DNA from: Morchella semilibera
Lineage: Eukaryota > Ascomycota > Pezizomycetes > Pezizales > Morchellaceae
Length of the DNA stretch: 64,000 bases
Assembly (NCBI GenBank): GCA_009192285.1
Contig: WBVU01000003.1
Location: 3,379,973 to 3,443,972, forward strand
Direction: 5' to 3'
Shown here: one piece after another, positions 10,639 to 21,997 of the stretch
How the letters are laid out: each line of letters begins with the position of its first letter
Numbering within the stretch: the first letter of the stretch is position 1
Made by a program: the position numbers and the translations under genes
Notes under the pieces: generated by a model
What the model saw: only the letters and a program-made list of their open reading frames with translations
Database searches by the model: none
What the model was told of the DNA's origin: nothing

Positions 10639-12043
10639 ATGTCGCCAACAAAACCTATCTCGGCTCCCGTTAGAAAAATGCCATCAACGGGATCATCCAT
10701 TCCCCGCCTTGTCAAGACGACATCCAAAGTATCAAACAAATCCATGACGGCTTCTTCATCTGGAACCATAGATCCTCTGAAAAAGAAGGTTTCTGCCAAA
10801 ACCTCCAGCACCAAGAGTTCCGGTACAAATGCTCTTTCTATATTCTCGGATAAAACTGCAACTCTTGCCCCAACTCCAACCGTGTCATTCTTTTCCAATA
10901 TCGCTGAGGCCAATAAGGAAAACATGCCATGCGAACCGCCAAGGTCAAACGTTAATCGTGCTAACAATAACGGGGGATCTCCAATAAGGCTACGGTGTGA
11001 GTATCTCATTATTTTGCACCCTTTTCTCTTTTCCATATGCAGCCATTGAATACTTGTGATGCATAATTCTCATTTTTGGAGTTAAATATCGATTACTTTC
11101 CAGTGACTATTTGATTTTATATGATTTATCTTACTCTATATCCTTCTAATGATACTAACGCGTCTATCAATCAGCTGGTATTTCAAAAAACACCTCCCAG
11201 AAGTCAACCTATAAGAAAAAGACGTTCGGTTACAAGCGTATTCCCCTTCGTGAACTTGATACCCAGGAGGTTTTTGAGAGGGATGAAGCAGTTCTTGGAG
11301 ATCTCCGTCGCCGTAGATCTGGTGAACACAGTGGCGCCATGATCGAGGTCGAATCGATCCTTGCGCACCCCTCTCCGAACACCGCTAATGCTACTACTTC
11401 TCGTGCGTCATCGGGTAAACCTTCTGCTGCAGATATCAGTGGGACAGTTGTAGCGGTCGAATACTACCAAGATGACTCCGGTGATGAGTGTGAGCAAGAA
11501 ATTCGCACGAAGATTGAGGCTATTCTAGCCTCCTCTGCTTCTAGAGATTCCAAGGGGAAGGGCAAGACCTTAACAAAGACCATTCTTCAAAAGTCTGCAC
11601 ATCCAGCTGTTCGTCAAACGCCGCCAGGCTTATCGCCATACCTCTCTGAGGCCTCGGCTCCTTCATCTCCCGAAAAGTCACAAGTTGATTCGCCTCTTCG
11701 TATTTACCGCTCCCCCTCACCGAGAAAGGTTTCTCCATCTCCTATTCGACGTTCGCGGGGAGTTGGCCTAGGCGCTAAGACTATCAACACAATCCTAACG
11801 GAGAAAAAATTGGTTGCTACTATAGAGGGCAAGGATGGTGAGAAGGCAAAGAAGGTTATAATCACAACCTCTGCTGCTACAACAGATATGTTGAAGAAGA
11901 AGTCCAGGCTTGGGGCTAGTTCCCTGAGAAGAGCTGCTGGTGGCGCTACGACTTTGGCCTCAGCAAGAGATCCCTCCAGGCCTCCTTTGGCTCTCACCGG
12001 AGGGAGGGTTATGGGATTGGAGGGAATGCGCAATATGCGGTGA
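10639..12043 (+). CDS. Basic KEN-box protein, possible APC/C substrate, two exons
   Basis: Exons 10639-10996 and 11175-12043 give 408 residues. The 178-nt intron starts GTGAGT, has GATACTAAC as branch site and ends ATCAG. The N-terminal 120 residues are basic and Ser/Thr-rich. A KEN box (residues 93-95, in NKENMPCEP, the KENxxP form) is followed by a short conserved-looking block, FGYKRIPLRELD (residues 137-148), whose RIPL fits the RxxL destruction-box core. The C-terminal half has several SP/SPxR sites (YRSPSPRKVSPSPIRRS). KEN plus RxxL in a disordered basic protein recalls securin- or sororin-type cell-cycle proteins, but I see no diagnostic domain and do not assign one. The start is the first ATG; a GTG lies two codons upstream. 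Confidence 0.72.
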
Positions 12044-14070
12044 ATTTTATTCCAGAGACAGTGGTTAGATGGAATAATCACAATCGTGTAAGCGTCAATT
12101 GGCTGCCTGATCACGATATAGTGATCTTTATACTGTATTATGCCCAGTAATTCTGGCATGTTCATGTGACGGCTGTGGCAACGGAGTTAACTTCTTTTAG
12201 GTCCTTCATGTTAGTGTTCTTTAGTGGCTTTAGTGTAGGTCATATGAGTGCGTCTACGTTTTATCCTGTGTGCGTGTTTGCGGATATGCATCATTAGTTA
12301 CGATACGTTTGTGTACCTCTTAAATCATGTTGTTTTGTGTCGTTTTTTTGTTTCCTTTTTGGAGAAATGATAATGTTTCTCGTATAGGTAGGTATAACTT
12401 GGGGAATGAAAACTTTTAAATCCTGGAGAGAAAGAAAAAAATGGACGGAGAAAATTACTTTATTAGGCGCTGGCGTTATTTTTTTCCCCCCTTTTCTTTT
12501 GTGTTTTTGTTTTATTTATTTATCGGATACTATTTTTATTTTTCTTCGATTGCACTGCGGCGCGAGGTGTTTGCGTGTTTTAGGTTGGAGGGAACGGGGA
12601 GAGAGCAACAAAGTACTCCATTCTGCCCTTTAAAGGCTGACTGTCTTGCATTCACAAATTCAGGCGGGCGTTTTTTTTTTTTTATTATTATTTTTTTCTT
12701 CACTATTTTTAAATATGGATGACTTCACGATAACTTTACGACCTTAGATATTAAAACGGGCTACCATAGACTACATAATTTCCTTTACCTTCACGTAAGT
12801 GCGGAGAAGTTCGCGTTTAATTAGGTTGGGGTGAAGTCGTGTTTTTCCTATCCTGGAACGCGATGGCTTGCACTAGAGTTAGCTAGATTTAGTTCAATTT
12901 GCCCTTTCCCCTCCTTTGCCTACGCGCGTGGTTCGCGACCGGGACCTGGGATTGGGGGGGGAGGAGGCTTACCTAGTACATCATGTAATGTAATGTACGT
13001 ACCAGTCATTCATGCGATGTGATGTGATGTGGGGCTGGGGGGAGGGTCATGTTATTTGGTGTGGAGGCGGTGTTCCGGTATTTTTATTGAGGCTGGGAGG
13101 CCGAGTGATATCCTGTGATCGGTCATGAACCATCACTCGGCAGAATTATGCGAAGTAGGAAATGGGTTATGAGGTCTATCTCTTGTTTCCGGGCAGATAT
13201 GAGCTCCTGGTACTCCCTGTGTCTTCTAAGCGTATGTGAGCAACAAGTTGGACGCTTTTAGGACATCCACAACCCCTCCCCCGCTCGGTCGATAGTCGCT
13301 GCAGGGTTGTGGGGAGATACGTGCACCGTGCATGGAGGTTTTTTTTTTTTACTTTTACCGCTAGTATTTATTCGGAGAAATATTATACAGTATTTTTTCG
13401 GACCTTGTAGTAATAGCCCTCCCAGATCCGCCAGTGATGAGACTAATTAGGCAAGTCTAGCTAAGCTAATATAGATTGCACCAGATTTGTATTTAAACCG
13501 ATACTTAACCTTATTAAGATGGGTTTGTAGAATTCATACTCCGGCCCAATAGCATACACCAACGACGCAATGTACGACCCACAACGACCCGCCAATGTCC
13601 GAGTGATATTTCGTGATCCTGATCGATCGGTATGGCACTAGTTCAATTGTTCCCAATGGTGATGGAAATGGCCAGTTTGCGGATCAGAAAAAACATTTAT
13701 CAAATGGGCACATGTACTCATGTTTGGTATCTGAAACATTCTCACATAAGCCCTAGCCCTATAACCGAGTGACAGCCTATGCAACACAAACGTTTTTCTT
13801 ATACATAACATCATACAACGAGAGATCGAAGTCAGAGCTGGACGCATCTTGTATTCTTACAACATACTACAAATGCCCCCCCAATCCTGTAAATTTCAGG
13901 TAAAATCCTCCTTGAGTGTATCCCTTCCTCCGGATTATTTTATTCCTCAACTCGTAGGTATCATGACAAAAAAAAATACACGCTAGAGTAAAAACGGAAA
14001 GAGGCTGATATTCACTATACTCCTCCCAAAAGAAAAAGACCGCAAAATAAGCAGTGACCCTGAAACCCGC
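12044..14070. other. Intergenic region between convergent genes
   Basis: About 2 kb with T-rich 3' flank (12340-12700) including a T run at 12670-12681, a G run at 12954-12961 and another T run at 13339-13350. ATGTAATGTAATG and GTGATGTGATGTG short tandem motifs lie near 12983-13032. No gene supported. Confidence 0.5.
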
Positions 14071-15965
14071 TCAAATCCATACCGGCGCCTTCACAAGAAT
14101 ACTCCTTCCCCTAACTTCTACAGCCATGAACCCAGCAACCCTAACCTTCTCGCTCTTCGGAGCCTCTGGTACGGTGGCTGTCTGAGAAAGTGAAACCTGG
14201 CTCCCGGCAGCTCCCGATCCATTTTGCTGTTGTGTATTTGACGGTGGATTAGGCATGCTAGGACTTGATGGTGGTGGGGAAGTAATCCCGCCCTGGAGTG
14301 CCTTTTTCACTCGAGAGAAACCACCGACCTTCTTCCCAGGAGGTTCCTTGGGGTTTTGTTGAGGGGGGGTTTGTGGTGGAAGACCTCCAATTCCGGCCCG
14401 TGATGATGGGTTAGGCTTGGGATCGTCCTTGGCCGGTAGGAGGGGGGGAACCGAAGATTCCCCATCTTCTGACATAACATCCCCTTTACCTTCGCCCTCG
14501 CCAGTAGACTTCTGTGACATTGGCGTAGCAAGAGGCGGAATACCAGTCTCAGGCTTCATAAACTTTCCATCAAATCTGTCTCCTGGGTGAGGATAAAAGA
14601 CCTTTACTTCTCTGGACTCAAGAGGAAGGTTCGCAGCAAGGCCGATAGCGATATCTACAATCATCTGTACGCCCCCAAGTAATCCTTGCGGTGCTGGTTC
14701 ATGGAGGTGTTGCTGTAAACTATCGACCAATTTCTTGACTAAGTGCTCAGCCAAACGAGTTTTAACGTCCGCAGCGTGTTTACTATTGATAACACCTTGA
14801 AGAGCATCCAGGGTAGTGAGCCTCCAATTACACACGCGTGTGCTCAAAGCATCGTCCTCCTCGACGGATTGTGGTATCGGCGTGTTTTTCCTAATATTTT
14901 GCTCGATAACCTTCAACTGGGAGCTTAAGTTGGCTTCCAGGGCTGGGTGAAAAAACTCCTCGAGAATTTCGTCGACAACCCATCTGGAGATACTTGCTCG
15001 TCCGACAACAGTCATTTCGCGACCACCTTTCAGCTCAGCACCAGCATTTATAACGCCCCCGAGCCATGATGGTATAGTCTTCCAAGATTGACGGATCTCG
15101 AACGCAACGTTTTTAATAGCGCCATCGAGGCGCTCGAAGCGTGAAACGTACTCATTGTCATCTAGTGAGGTACGTGACTGAGAAAGACGTTGGTGGGCAA
15201 GGGTGTTTTGAAGACGCTCGATCTCGGATTTGCTTTCAAAGTAGAGATTTTTAACCTTTCGGTACTTGCCCTCTGCATACTCATAGTTGTTAGCATCTCA
15301 CGTGACTATTCACACGACTGGGCGATGTGTGGTAAGGTTTCGAAAATCTGGGGAGAATGGGTCAAGGAAAAGCCACTGATGATATAAATGCACGTACGCA
15401 AAGTTTCATGTTCCTGAACTAATTGAGGGACATTTATAGATTCTGGGGCTTGGGCAGCTCGAGCATCAGCTCGAGCGTCAGCCCTAGATTGTTCTGGCGT
15501 CATTCTTCCTTGCTGTCCTTCGAACTTCGCTGGGTCGTAGGATGGTTGTGGTTGACCATTACCGCCTGAAGCCCCACCTTGGTTCTGGTAGGATTGTTGG
15601 TCAGGCCCTCTGTTTGCCTGGTGTGCCCCTTGTCCTCCATAACCCTGTTGCCCTAAACCAGATACTTCACGGGAAGGAGGGCCTGGTTGGTGGGGATTGT
15701 CCGTTGACCGACGTGGTGCATTATTTTGCTGAACTGGCGTCATCAGGGCGCCTCTTTGGTCCTGCTGCTGTTGGGAATTTGGTGGGATTTGCTGTTGATG
15801 GTCTTGCTGATATTGTGGCTGGGGCGGTTGCTCGTAGTACCCTTGCTGTTGAGGAGGCTGTTGGTGCTGCTGCTGCTGCTGCTGCTGTTGGTGATGCTGA
15901 TGTTGGTGGTCCAAGGTACCTAGATGCTGCTGCTGATACCCCTCTTGGTATTGTTGTTGCTGTTG

Positions 15966-15998
<33 letters not shown>

Positions 15999-16601
15999 GG
16001 AATAATGTTGCTGTTGCTGTTGTTGCTGCTGAGCCAAATGGTCAGACTCAAATGTGTGCAGTGTGTCTGTGTCTGTCTCTAATGGAGACGGGAGCATAGA
16101 CTGAGGTCTACTTGAACCTCCGGCCGAGTGAGAGACTCGTATAGGCGAGGGCTGTAGATAAGGGTCAAAGCTACCGTTATCGGACTGCTGCTGCTGGATG
16201 GGCGCGGGCTTGTGATGGCGCAACGATATCCGCCTAGAGATACTTGATGCTGTGCTCTCTGGTTGGGGGGAGGGGGGAGCAGGGTTTCGATCTCTATGAC
16301 TTAGAAGCTTTCTTGTTGAAGTGTTGTGAGAAGAGGAGGTGGAGGGGAGTGAGGGGTTGCTATCGTTGTGGTGGTAATGGTTGTTGTTGTTATTACTCAG
16401 TTCAGCCGCACCTTTGTCAATGGGTACAAGTTGAACGGTAGCACTAGGGTGTTTGCCAGAATAACTGTCCAAGACTGACTGACTCGAGAGAGGGGCAGAT
16501 ATAGTTGGTCGGCCGGGGGTGGCTGAAGGGTTTTGCGCAGGGGATAACGAAGAAAGACGATTCTGCCCTTTACCACTACTGAAGAAAGAAGGCATAGGCA
16601 T
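14071..16601 (-). CDS. PolyQ, coiled-coil protein conserved in filamentous ascomycetes
   Basis: Exon 1 is 16601-15398 and exon 2 is 15272-14071, 801 residues in total. The 125-nt intron (GTACGT donor, ATGCAG acceptor) joins QEHETL to QGKYRKVKNLYFES. The N-terminal half is disordered and rich in Q, with uninterrupted Q runs of up to 17, interspersed with H, Y and P (about residues 190-270), a prion-like composition. From residue 390 a conserved block begins: a short coiled coil (IERLQNTLAHQRLSQSRTSL), then an alpha-helical domain containing MTVVGRASISRWVVDEIL and LPLESREVKVFYPHPGDRF. The C-terminus is Pro/Ser-rich. I recall this layout, including RLSQSRTSLDDNEY, from conserved Aspergillus-type proteins of unknown function, some labelled methyltransferase-like. 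I see no SAM-binding motif here, so no enzymatic role is claimed. Confidence 0.82.
15843..16033 (-). repeat. CAG/CAA repeat tract encoding polyglutamine
   Basis: Interrupted CTG/TTG runs on the plus strand read as CAG/CAA on the coding minus strand of the gene at 14071-16601. Mixed codon use suggests the protein tract, not only the DNA repeat, is maintained. Longest pure CTG run is near 15975-15998. Confidence 0.85.
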
Positions 16602-18026
16602 GATGAAAGGGCAAACTATTTAGGGGGAGGGGGGGGGGGGGGAGGAAAGTGAAAACTAAATAAGGACCTGTTCCGATAGGGGGGGGAGGAGAAACACGCG
16701 GAGTGGATTTGGTACTATGTATGTAACGTAATATGCACTGTGATGGAGAACTGAAGCGCCCTAGAGCAATAAGAGATAGAAGAAGGAAAGATTGGACTCT
16801 CTCCTAAACGGATATGCGAGGAGGAAAGGAAGGGGAAGAGGGGGGAACGGGAAAGCAGTGTGAGAGAAGAGGGGAGGGAAAGGAAGTGAACAAGTGACTC
16901 GAGGAGGAGGGGGGTACTTCAAAGTTGGATGGCGGAAGTCAGAGGTGAATTTCCTCTTCCAGGGTCTGTAGATTGCTTCTTTGTGCTCGGTATGCGGTGT
17001 AAATACAGTGCCGTAGCTACTCAATTCCTTAGATGTATGCACAAAAGTACATGTAGGTAGGGCACACTGCTCTAAATGTGTTGCCAATTCCGAAAGGCGA
17101 TGTAGGATACTCTCCCCCAGTTCCAGTTTACGTTCACGAACCAGAGCGACGGGGCCAGAATCGGAAGCCAAAAAAGCCGCTAATCTACCACACACTGGCT
17201 TGGGCAAACGTTAAAATTTCCCCTCAGGCCCAGCTCCGTTGCCCTGCGTGTGTCGCTTTTCCCCCCACCGGCTGAAAAACACCCCTCTCTCTCCAACCAC
17301 AACCTTGAGAGTGTAACTACAGTAATTACTTAGTTAGTTACCTCCCCCCTCCTTCAGTCCCTGTCACTGCCGTCGTTGCCGTTTCAGCCTTAGTCTTGGC
17401 CGCCCGCTTGCTCCCTGTGGCTATTTTTGGCGGCCTAGAGTAGTGGGGCGGTGTTTGAGTGTAACCTCCCCGCTATTCCTGCCTCTTTAGGCTCGGTAAG
17501 TTGTGGGATGTGTAACACTTAGAGCTCCTAGATAGTGAGTACAATGCGTGGGATAGGGATCTGTTGAGGGAAAAAAAAAAAAAAAATAAGCTGAGGCTGT
17601 ATGTAGGGTCTTCTCTGTAAGGGTCATGAGATGTGTGAGATGTAAGCTAGGCTTTAATCTCTTTAGCGAGAGGCCTTATCGGGTCGGGTGGGTTAGGGTT
17701 GTAGTTATCGTCACCTGTCCTCACTCGGTCTAACATAATCCAACTTAACTGAGGTGGACTGATTTTAATTATCATGACCCGCGAAATTTCCCAGAGATGG
17801 CTGCTACAGTTGTTTTCATCAATCCCCCCCCCCCCCCCCACCCCGAAAAAAAAAAAAAAACGGCATAAATACTTGTACCTATATGCCTGCGGCAAAATTA
17901 AGTATTGTCTCTCATACTATGTAGCAATTATACATGTAGTTACCAGCGCTGCAGCGCAACCAGGATTAAATTCGAGTACATGAGTACATTTAGCGCCCAG
18001 ATCCACCCCAGCGTACATAACAAAAA
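16602..18026. other. Intergenic region, promoter of the polyQ gene
   Basis: G-rich and purine-rich tracts lie just upstream of the polyQ gene (about 16621-16690 and 16800-16915). TACATGTA octamers are at 17048-17055 and 17931-17938. Homopolymers: A run at about 17571-17586, C run at about 17825-17839, A run at about 17846-17860. A long minus-strand frame (16761-17207) lacks an ATG and is not called. Confidence 0.5.
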
Positions 18027-19502
18027 TTATTGCCCAAAACCCACCCTGCTGGAGGAAGTACTGGTACCGGACTGCTCGATACCACTACCTATTCTGGACG
18101 CTGGAACAGCACCAAACTCAACTAATATCGACACAACATTGCGACGTCGCGTATACGCGTGTTTATATGCAATTTCCAAAGGTCCATTCCCATGCCTATC
18201 TTTCGCGTTGGCATCCGCTCCCGCCTGCAGTAGAGCCCTCACGGCCCAAAGAGAAAGCTGATTTGTCGCAAGATGGAGGGGTGTTTTCCCTCGATGATCC
18301 GCCGCAGAGACTTTGGCCCCATTGTTGATCAGGAGCATCACTATTGCAGTGGATACTTCTTCATTGTTTACTGCCAGGTGAAGTGGAGTTCTGCCGCTGT
18401 TGTCCTGTACATTAACATTCACACATTTTCTCAACAGCTCTGCTATCAACCCTTCATCCCGACCCTTTACCGCCATATGAAGTTCACTCCACCCATACAC
18501 TCTGTCGACACCAGCTAAACGGAGCGACTCAGCTATCATATATCTAGCTAGATCCTCGTTATTATTTTTCCTTGCCGCTGCGACCACATCCTTTGTCTGC
18601 TTCAAAAAGGAGTTTGGGTTGAGCTCAATCAAGACCCCCACCACTTCTTTATCGCCCTTATCAACTGCCACCCTTAAAGGCGTGTATCTTCGGCCCCTTC
18701 CATCTCTTACATTAAACGAGGCCCCTCTCGAAGCCAACAATCTCACTTCATCCACCCAGCTGTGAGACACCGCCCAATGCAGCGGCGTCGCCCTGAAATA
18801 GTTCGTCTCCCTGAAGCAGCCCGCCCTGAGCCGGTAATGTGTATTGACAGTCTTGAATAGGGTCTTCAAGATTAAGGTCGAGGTAGGGTTGTTGGATTTC
18901 TCCCAATCCTGTATGGCGGTTTCAAACGGCATATCCCAAACCAGGTCACGAAGCATCACCGCAGGGTCCAAAACCTCCGTAAAATATTTGACCAGGTTCA
19001 CTTTTTTGGCATGTATAGCGTAGCCAAGAGCGGTCCTAAAACGCTTCTCTCCCCAATGGTATATCTCGGTTGGCCATCCAGGTTCACAGTGGTCGTGGTG
19101 TTCTAGTCTTATTGTCTTGGCTTTTTCCATTACACGGGGCGTGATCTGGTCAAGGTATTCCGTGAGTGCAGTGGTACTCGACCAGGGAGCTGATAGCCAG
19201 CCAAGGGCACGTAACCAATCAGGTTCATCAGGGTCGCGAATGGCAAGACGAGGAGCTGCACGGAAGGCTGCGCGGAAGAGAGGTTCGTTGCGGGTAGTGA
19301 CGGCCCAGTGGAGCACTATAAGAGGATATTCAGAATTTACGGAGTAATAATCGAAAAAATGTGGGTAGGCAATGTTGTACAAGCGATGGCAGGTCAACAT
19401 GAGGTTTTTTGAAGTATCGACATGATCAACGATCTGAAAAAGCAGCTCGTTGGGGAGGTCGAGGAGGGATGGTTGTTGTTTCTGATCTTGTTGCTGCGGC
19501 AT
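18027..19502 (-). CDS. F-box and ankyrin-repeat protein
   Basis: Intronless, 491 residues. An F-box-like segment occupies residues 11-52 (SLLDLPNELLFQIVDHV, then LMLTCHRLYNIAYP). Ankyrin-type repeats cover about residues 235-475. The clearest are RATPLHWAVSHSWVDEVRLL, GRTPLHLAVNNEEVSTAIVM and GKTPLHLATNQLSLWAVRAL, followed by a weaker final repeat. F-box proteins recruit substrates to SCF ubiquitin ligases through Skp1, with the repeats as binding platform; the target is unknown. Large, fast-evolving families of this architecture are common in Pezizomycotina. The C-terminal 20 residues are Ser/Gly-rich and probably disordered. The start is the first ATG, directly after an in-frame upstream stop region. 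Confidence 0.9.
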   Translation of the reverse strand: MPQQQDQKQQPSLLDLPNELLFQIVDHVDTSKNLMLTCHRLYNIAYPHFFDYYSVNSEYPLIVLHWAVTTRNEPLFRAAFRAAPRLAIRDPDEPDWLRALGWLSAPWSSTTALTEYLDQITPRVMEKAKTIRLEHHDHCEPGWPTEIYHWGEKRFRTALGYAIHAKKVNLVKYFTEVLDPAVMLRDLVWDMPFETAIQDWEKSNNPTSTLILKTLFKTVNTHYRLRAGCFRETNYFRATPLHWAVSHSWVDEVRLLASRGASFNVRDGRGRRYTPLRVAVDKGDKEVVGVLIELNPNSFLKQTKDVVAAARKNNNEDLARYMIAESLRLAGVDRVYGWSELHMAVKGRDEGLIAELLRKCVNVNVQDNSGRTPLHLAVNNEEVSTAIVMLLINNGAKVSAADHRGKTPLHLATNQLSLWAVRALLQAGADANAKDRHGNGPLEIAYKHAYTRRRNVVSILVEFGAVPASRIGSGIEQSGTSTSSSRVGFGQ

Positions 19503-20420
19503 TTTGTATACGACTAGCTTTTCGGAATTCTAGGGATGTGCTTGATACTTATAATACCTTATGAATGATCGGCGGGGCTGACTCAGAGTAAACCGTAGAA
19601 GTCCTATAGCCACTCATACAACTATGATATAGGGAATATTTAAAGGCCTTGACCTTTAGGGCCCGTTTGGCAACAGGCCAAAGCGGAGTTTCCACCCTTG
19701 TAAACTCCTTTTCATTAATTAATACAGTACCGTAGGCAGTGATAGTCTCGTGCCAAGCAAGCCTCCTTCGGCTTTGCTGGCATGCTGACTAAGGAGGCTC
19801 ACGAGAGTGGAGGCTCACGAGAGTGGTGGTTCGGGGTACCTAAATGTAAGTGGTATTACTTCGTTAAAGAGGTTTGCGGTACCTACGTGTATATATACAT
19901 GTACCGGGTGCTTGAGAATATGTGTACCAGATGCACATGCTCACTACTACCGAAGGTCCAATTTATCGATTTGGAGACCCGAAATGACCGCCCATAAAGA
20001 TGGAATACATGTAGTTTCCCTACAATCTCAGTTTAGAGGCCTCTTCCGGATGCATCGTATCTACAGTTACATGTATGTTAGTAGGTATTTACAAATATCG
20101 GGATATGGGGACCAGTGTGATCATTAAATAACATCTTGAAAGTGTTATTGACACACATGTAACTTTTGTTTGGGTGAAGTGTAGGTAGGACATTGTGTGT
20201 TTAAACTTGGGAGCCATGACGGCGCGATGATCAGATCAGATTAGATATAGATAAGGGTATTAGCCCCGCAACAGTCCCATTCCACACTCCCCAAGTGCAA
20301 CACACAGCCGTAACAACGACGACTCCCAGTTACTCCAAAATTTGAATCTGCAAACGACTCGACAACCCACACACCAACCTAAAGGGCCCGACACCGAATT
20401 ACCAGAACAGCTCGCCCAAC
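19503..20420. other. Divergent promoter region of F-box and RPS18 genes
   Basis: It contains AGGGCCCGTTTGG at 19658-19670, a tandem 16-bp duplication GGAGGCTCACGAGAGT at about 19792-19823, and three TACATGTA octamers (19896, 20006 and 20068). The last 150 bases presumably carry the RPS18 promoter. No gene supported. Confidence 0.5.
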
Positions 20421-21346
20421 ATGTAAGGATATCTCTCCGTGTTTTCTCGTTCGGCTGGGATGGATGGAATTGGCCTGGGGGGGACAAGTGAGGGGATGGA
20501 GTGGTTTATGGTGGCGGTGGGTTCTGGTGGAGGGAAAGAAGGACGCGAGAAACGGGGCAGCGGACTGGGAGGAAGGAGTGCTAATGGTAGTGGTGGTAAT
20601 GATAGGTCTCTCGTCGCCGGCGAGAAGTCGAACTTCCAGTTCATTGTAAGTCGCCTCTTACGCCCTGCTTGATTTTGGAGATTCGACAGTTTCGACGCCC
20701 TCCTAGCAATGAAACTGGGGAAGATATGGGGTGGGTCCAATATTTTGGACAATACAGAAGCTAACAACCTTCTCAATAGCTCCGTCTTCTCAACACCAAT
20801 GTTGACGGAAAGCAGAAGGTCATGTACGCCCTCACCAAGATAAAGGGTGTCGGTCGCAGATACTCCAACTTGGTCTGCAAGAAGGCCGATGTTGATCTCA
20901 ACAAGCGGTACTAGCTTCTCCGTGTTCCCGTTTCCTCGTCACATCTAATATTTTTCTTCTTCAGTGCCGGAGAGCTCACCACTGAAGAGCTCGAGCGTAT
21001 CGTCACCATCATTCAGAACCCCACCCAGTACAAGATCCCCGCCTGGTTCTTGAACAGGCAGCGTGACATCGTCGACGGAAAGGATTCCCAAATCCTCGCC
21101 AACGCCCTTGACAACAAGATGCGTGAGGATTTGGAGAGACTGAAGAAGATCCGCGCCCACAGAGGTCTCAGACACTACTGGGGTCTCCGTGTTAGGGGTC
21201 AACACACCAAGACTACTGGTAGGTTTCCCCCACTGATTGTGATAGTTTTTTGGGGGGTGGGGTGAGGAATCAGATTGGTTAACATGTGTGGTTCGTGAAC
21301 AGGTCGTCGTGGTCGCACCGTCGGTGTGTCCAAGAAGAAGGGTTAA
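20421..21346 (+). CDS. RPS18: 40S ribosomal protein S18 (uS13)
   Basis: Five exons, 20421-20422, 20606-20645, 20780-20907, 20965-21218 and 21303-21346, encode 155 residues, the usual length. The protein is recognised along its whole length, for example [48 protein letters not shown] and the C-terminus [13 protein letters not shown]. uS13 sits in the 40S head and contacts tRNA and the 60S subunit. The first intron splits the start codon: exon 1 ends AT before GTAAGG and exon 2 begins with G followed by TCTCTCGTC, so the ATG exists only in spliced mRNA. The other introns are 134, 57 and 84 nt. Any ATG inside intron 1 does not lead to the S18 frame. The four introns in a 468-nt CDS are typical of highly expressed fungal ribosomal protein genes. 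Confidence 0.95.
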
Positions 21347-21997
21347 ACGGTTTCTATCTCCTCTTTCTTTTCTTTGGGTTCGGTGCGCGTGGTAGTGGGA
21401 ATTAAAAAAAAAATTACATAGTGTACACAAATCAAAAGATGTCGAACGCTATACGATTGTGTTTTTAGCCCCATGTGCGAGAAAGGGAAGCAAAAGTTCA
21501 GCGCGGGTTTTTCTGTGTATAAATTTTTACGGTTCTGGGTTTTTCAAAATAGCGAGTGCTCCAAAGTTCAGATGAGGAATCTATATGTAGTATTTCTGGG
21601 TGACCAGTGCTGGTGAATAACTGAAGTAAAGACAAAGTCCGATGTTAAACGATCATTGACACCATCAGCTATCGAAGACTGGCCATGGCTAGTGCTGGTA
21701 AAGCAGATACATGCTTGATTCCAGGCCTGGGTTACATGTAGTTATGTAGTTAGGCTGTACTCTACCAAGTGAGAGCTACAAGCCGATAGTAATCACAGCT
21801 TCTCACCCGATATGTCGTACCCAACTTAAAGTAGTATGTAGAACTTTCTGTGCATGGCAGCCAACGCTTACCAACTCTTGGCACTGACGCACCCCGACAG
21901 CCTATTTCTTTCTTTCATTCGACATTTCAACAAACCCCCACTACAGACAACCAAAACCTTTCCCCTCCACAAGTAATAACCACCAGAAACAATCACG
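21347..21997. other. Intergenic region, RPS18 3' UTR and SDO1 promoter
   Basis: T-rich sequence and a short A run (about 21404-21412) follow the RPS18 stop. TACATGTA occurs at 21733-21740. Sequence near 21840-21997 is C/A-rich and probably the SDO1 promoter and 5' UTR. Confidence 0.5.

Noticed and set aside
16761-17207. 148-codon minus-strand ORF upstream of the polyQ gene
   Set aside because: It starts with TTG, not ATG, lacks any recognised domain and becomes Pro/Phe/Leu-rich low-complexity sequence over the purine tract.
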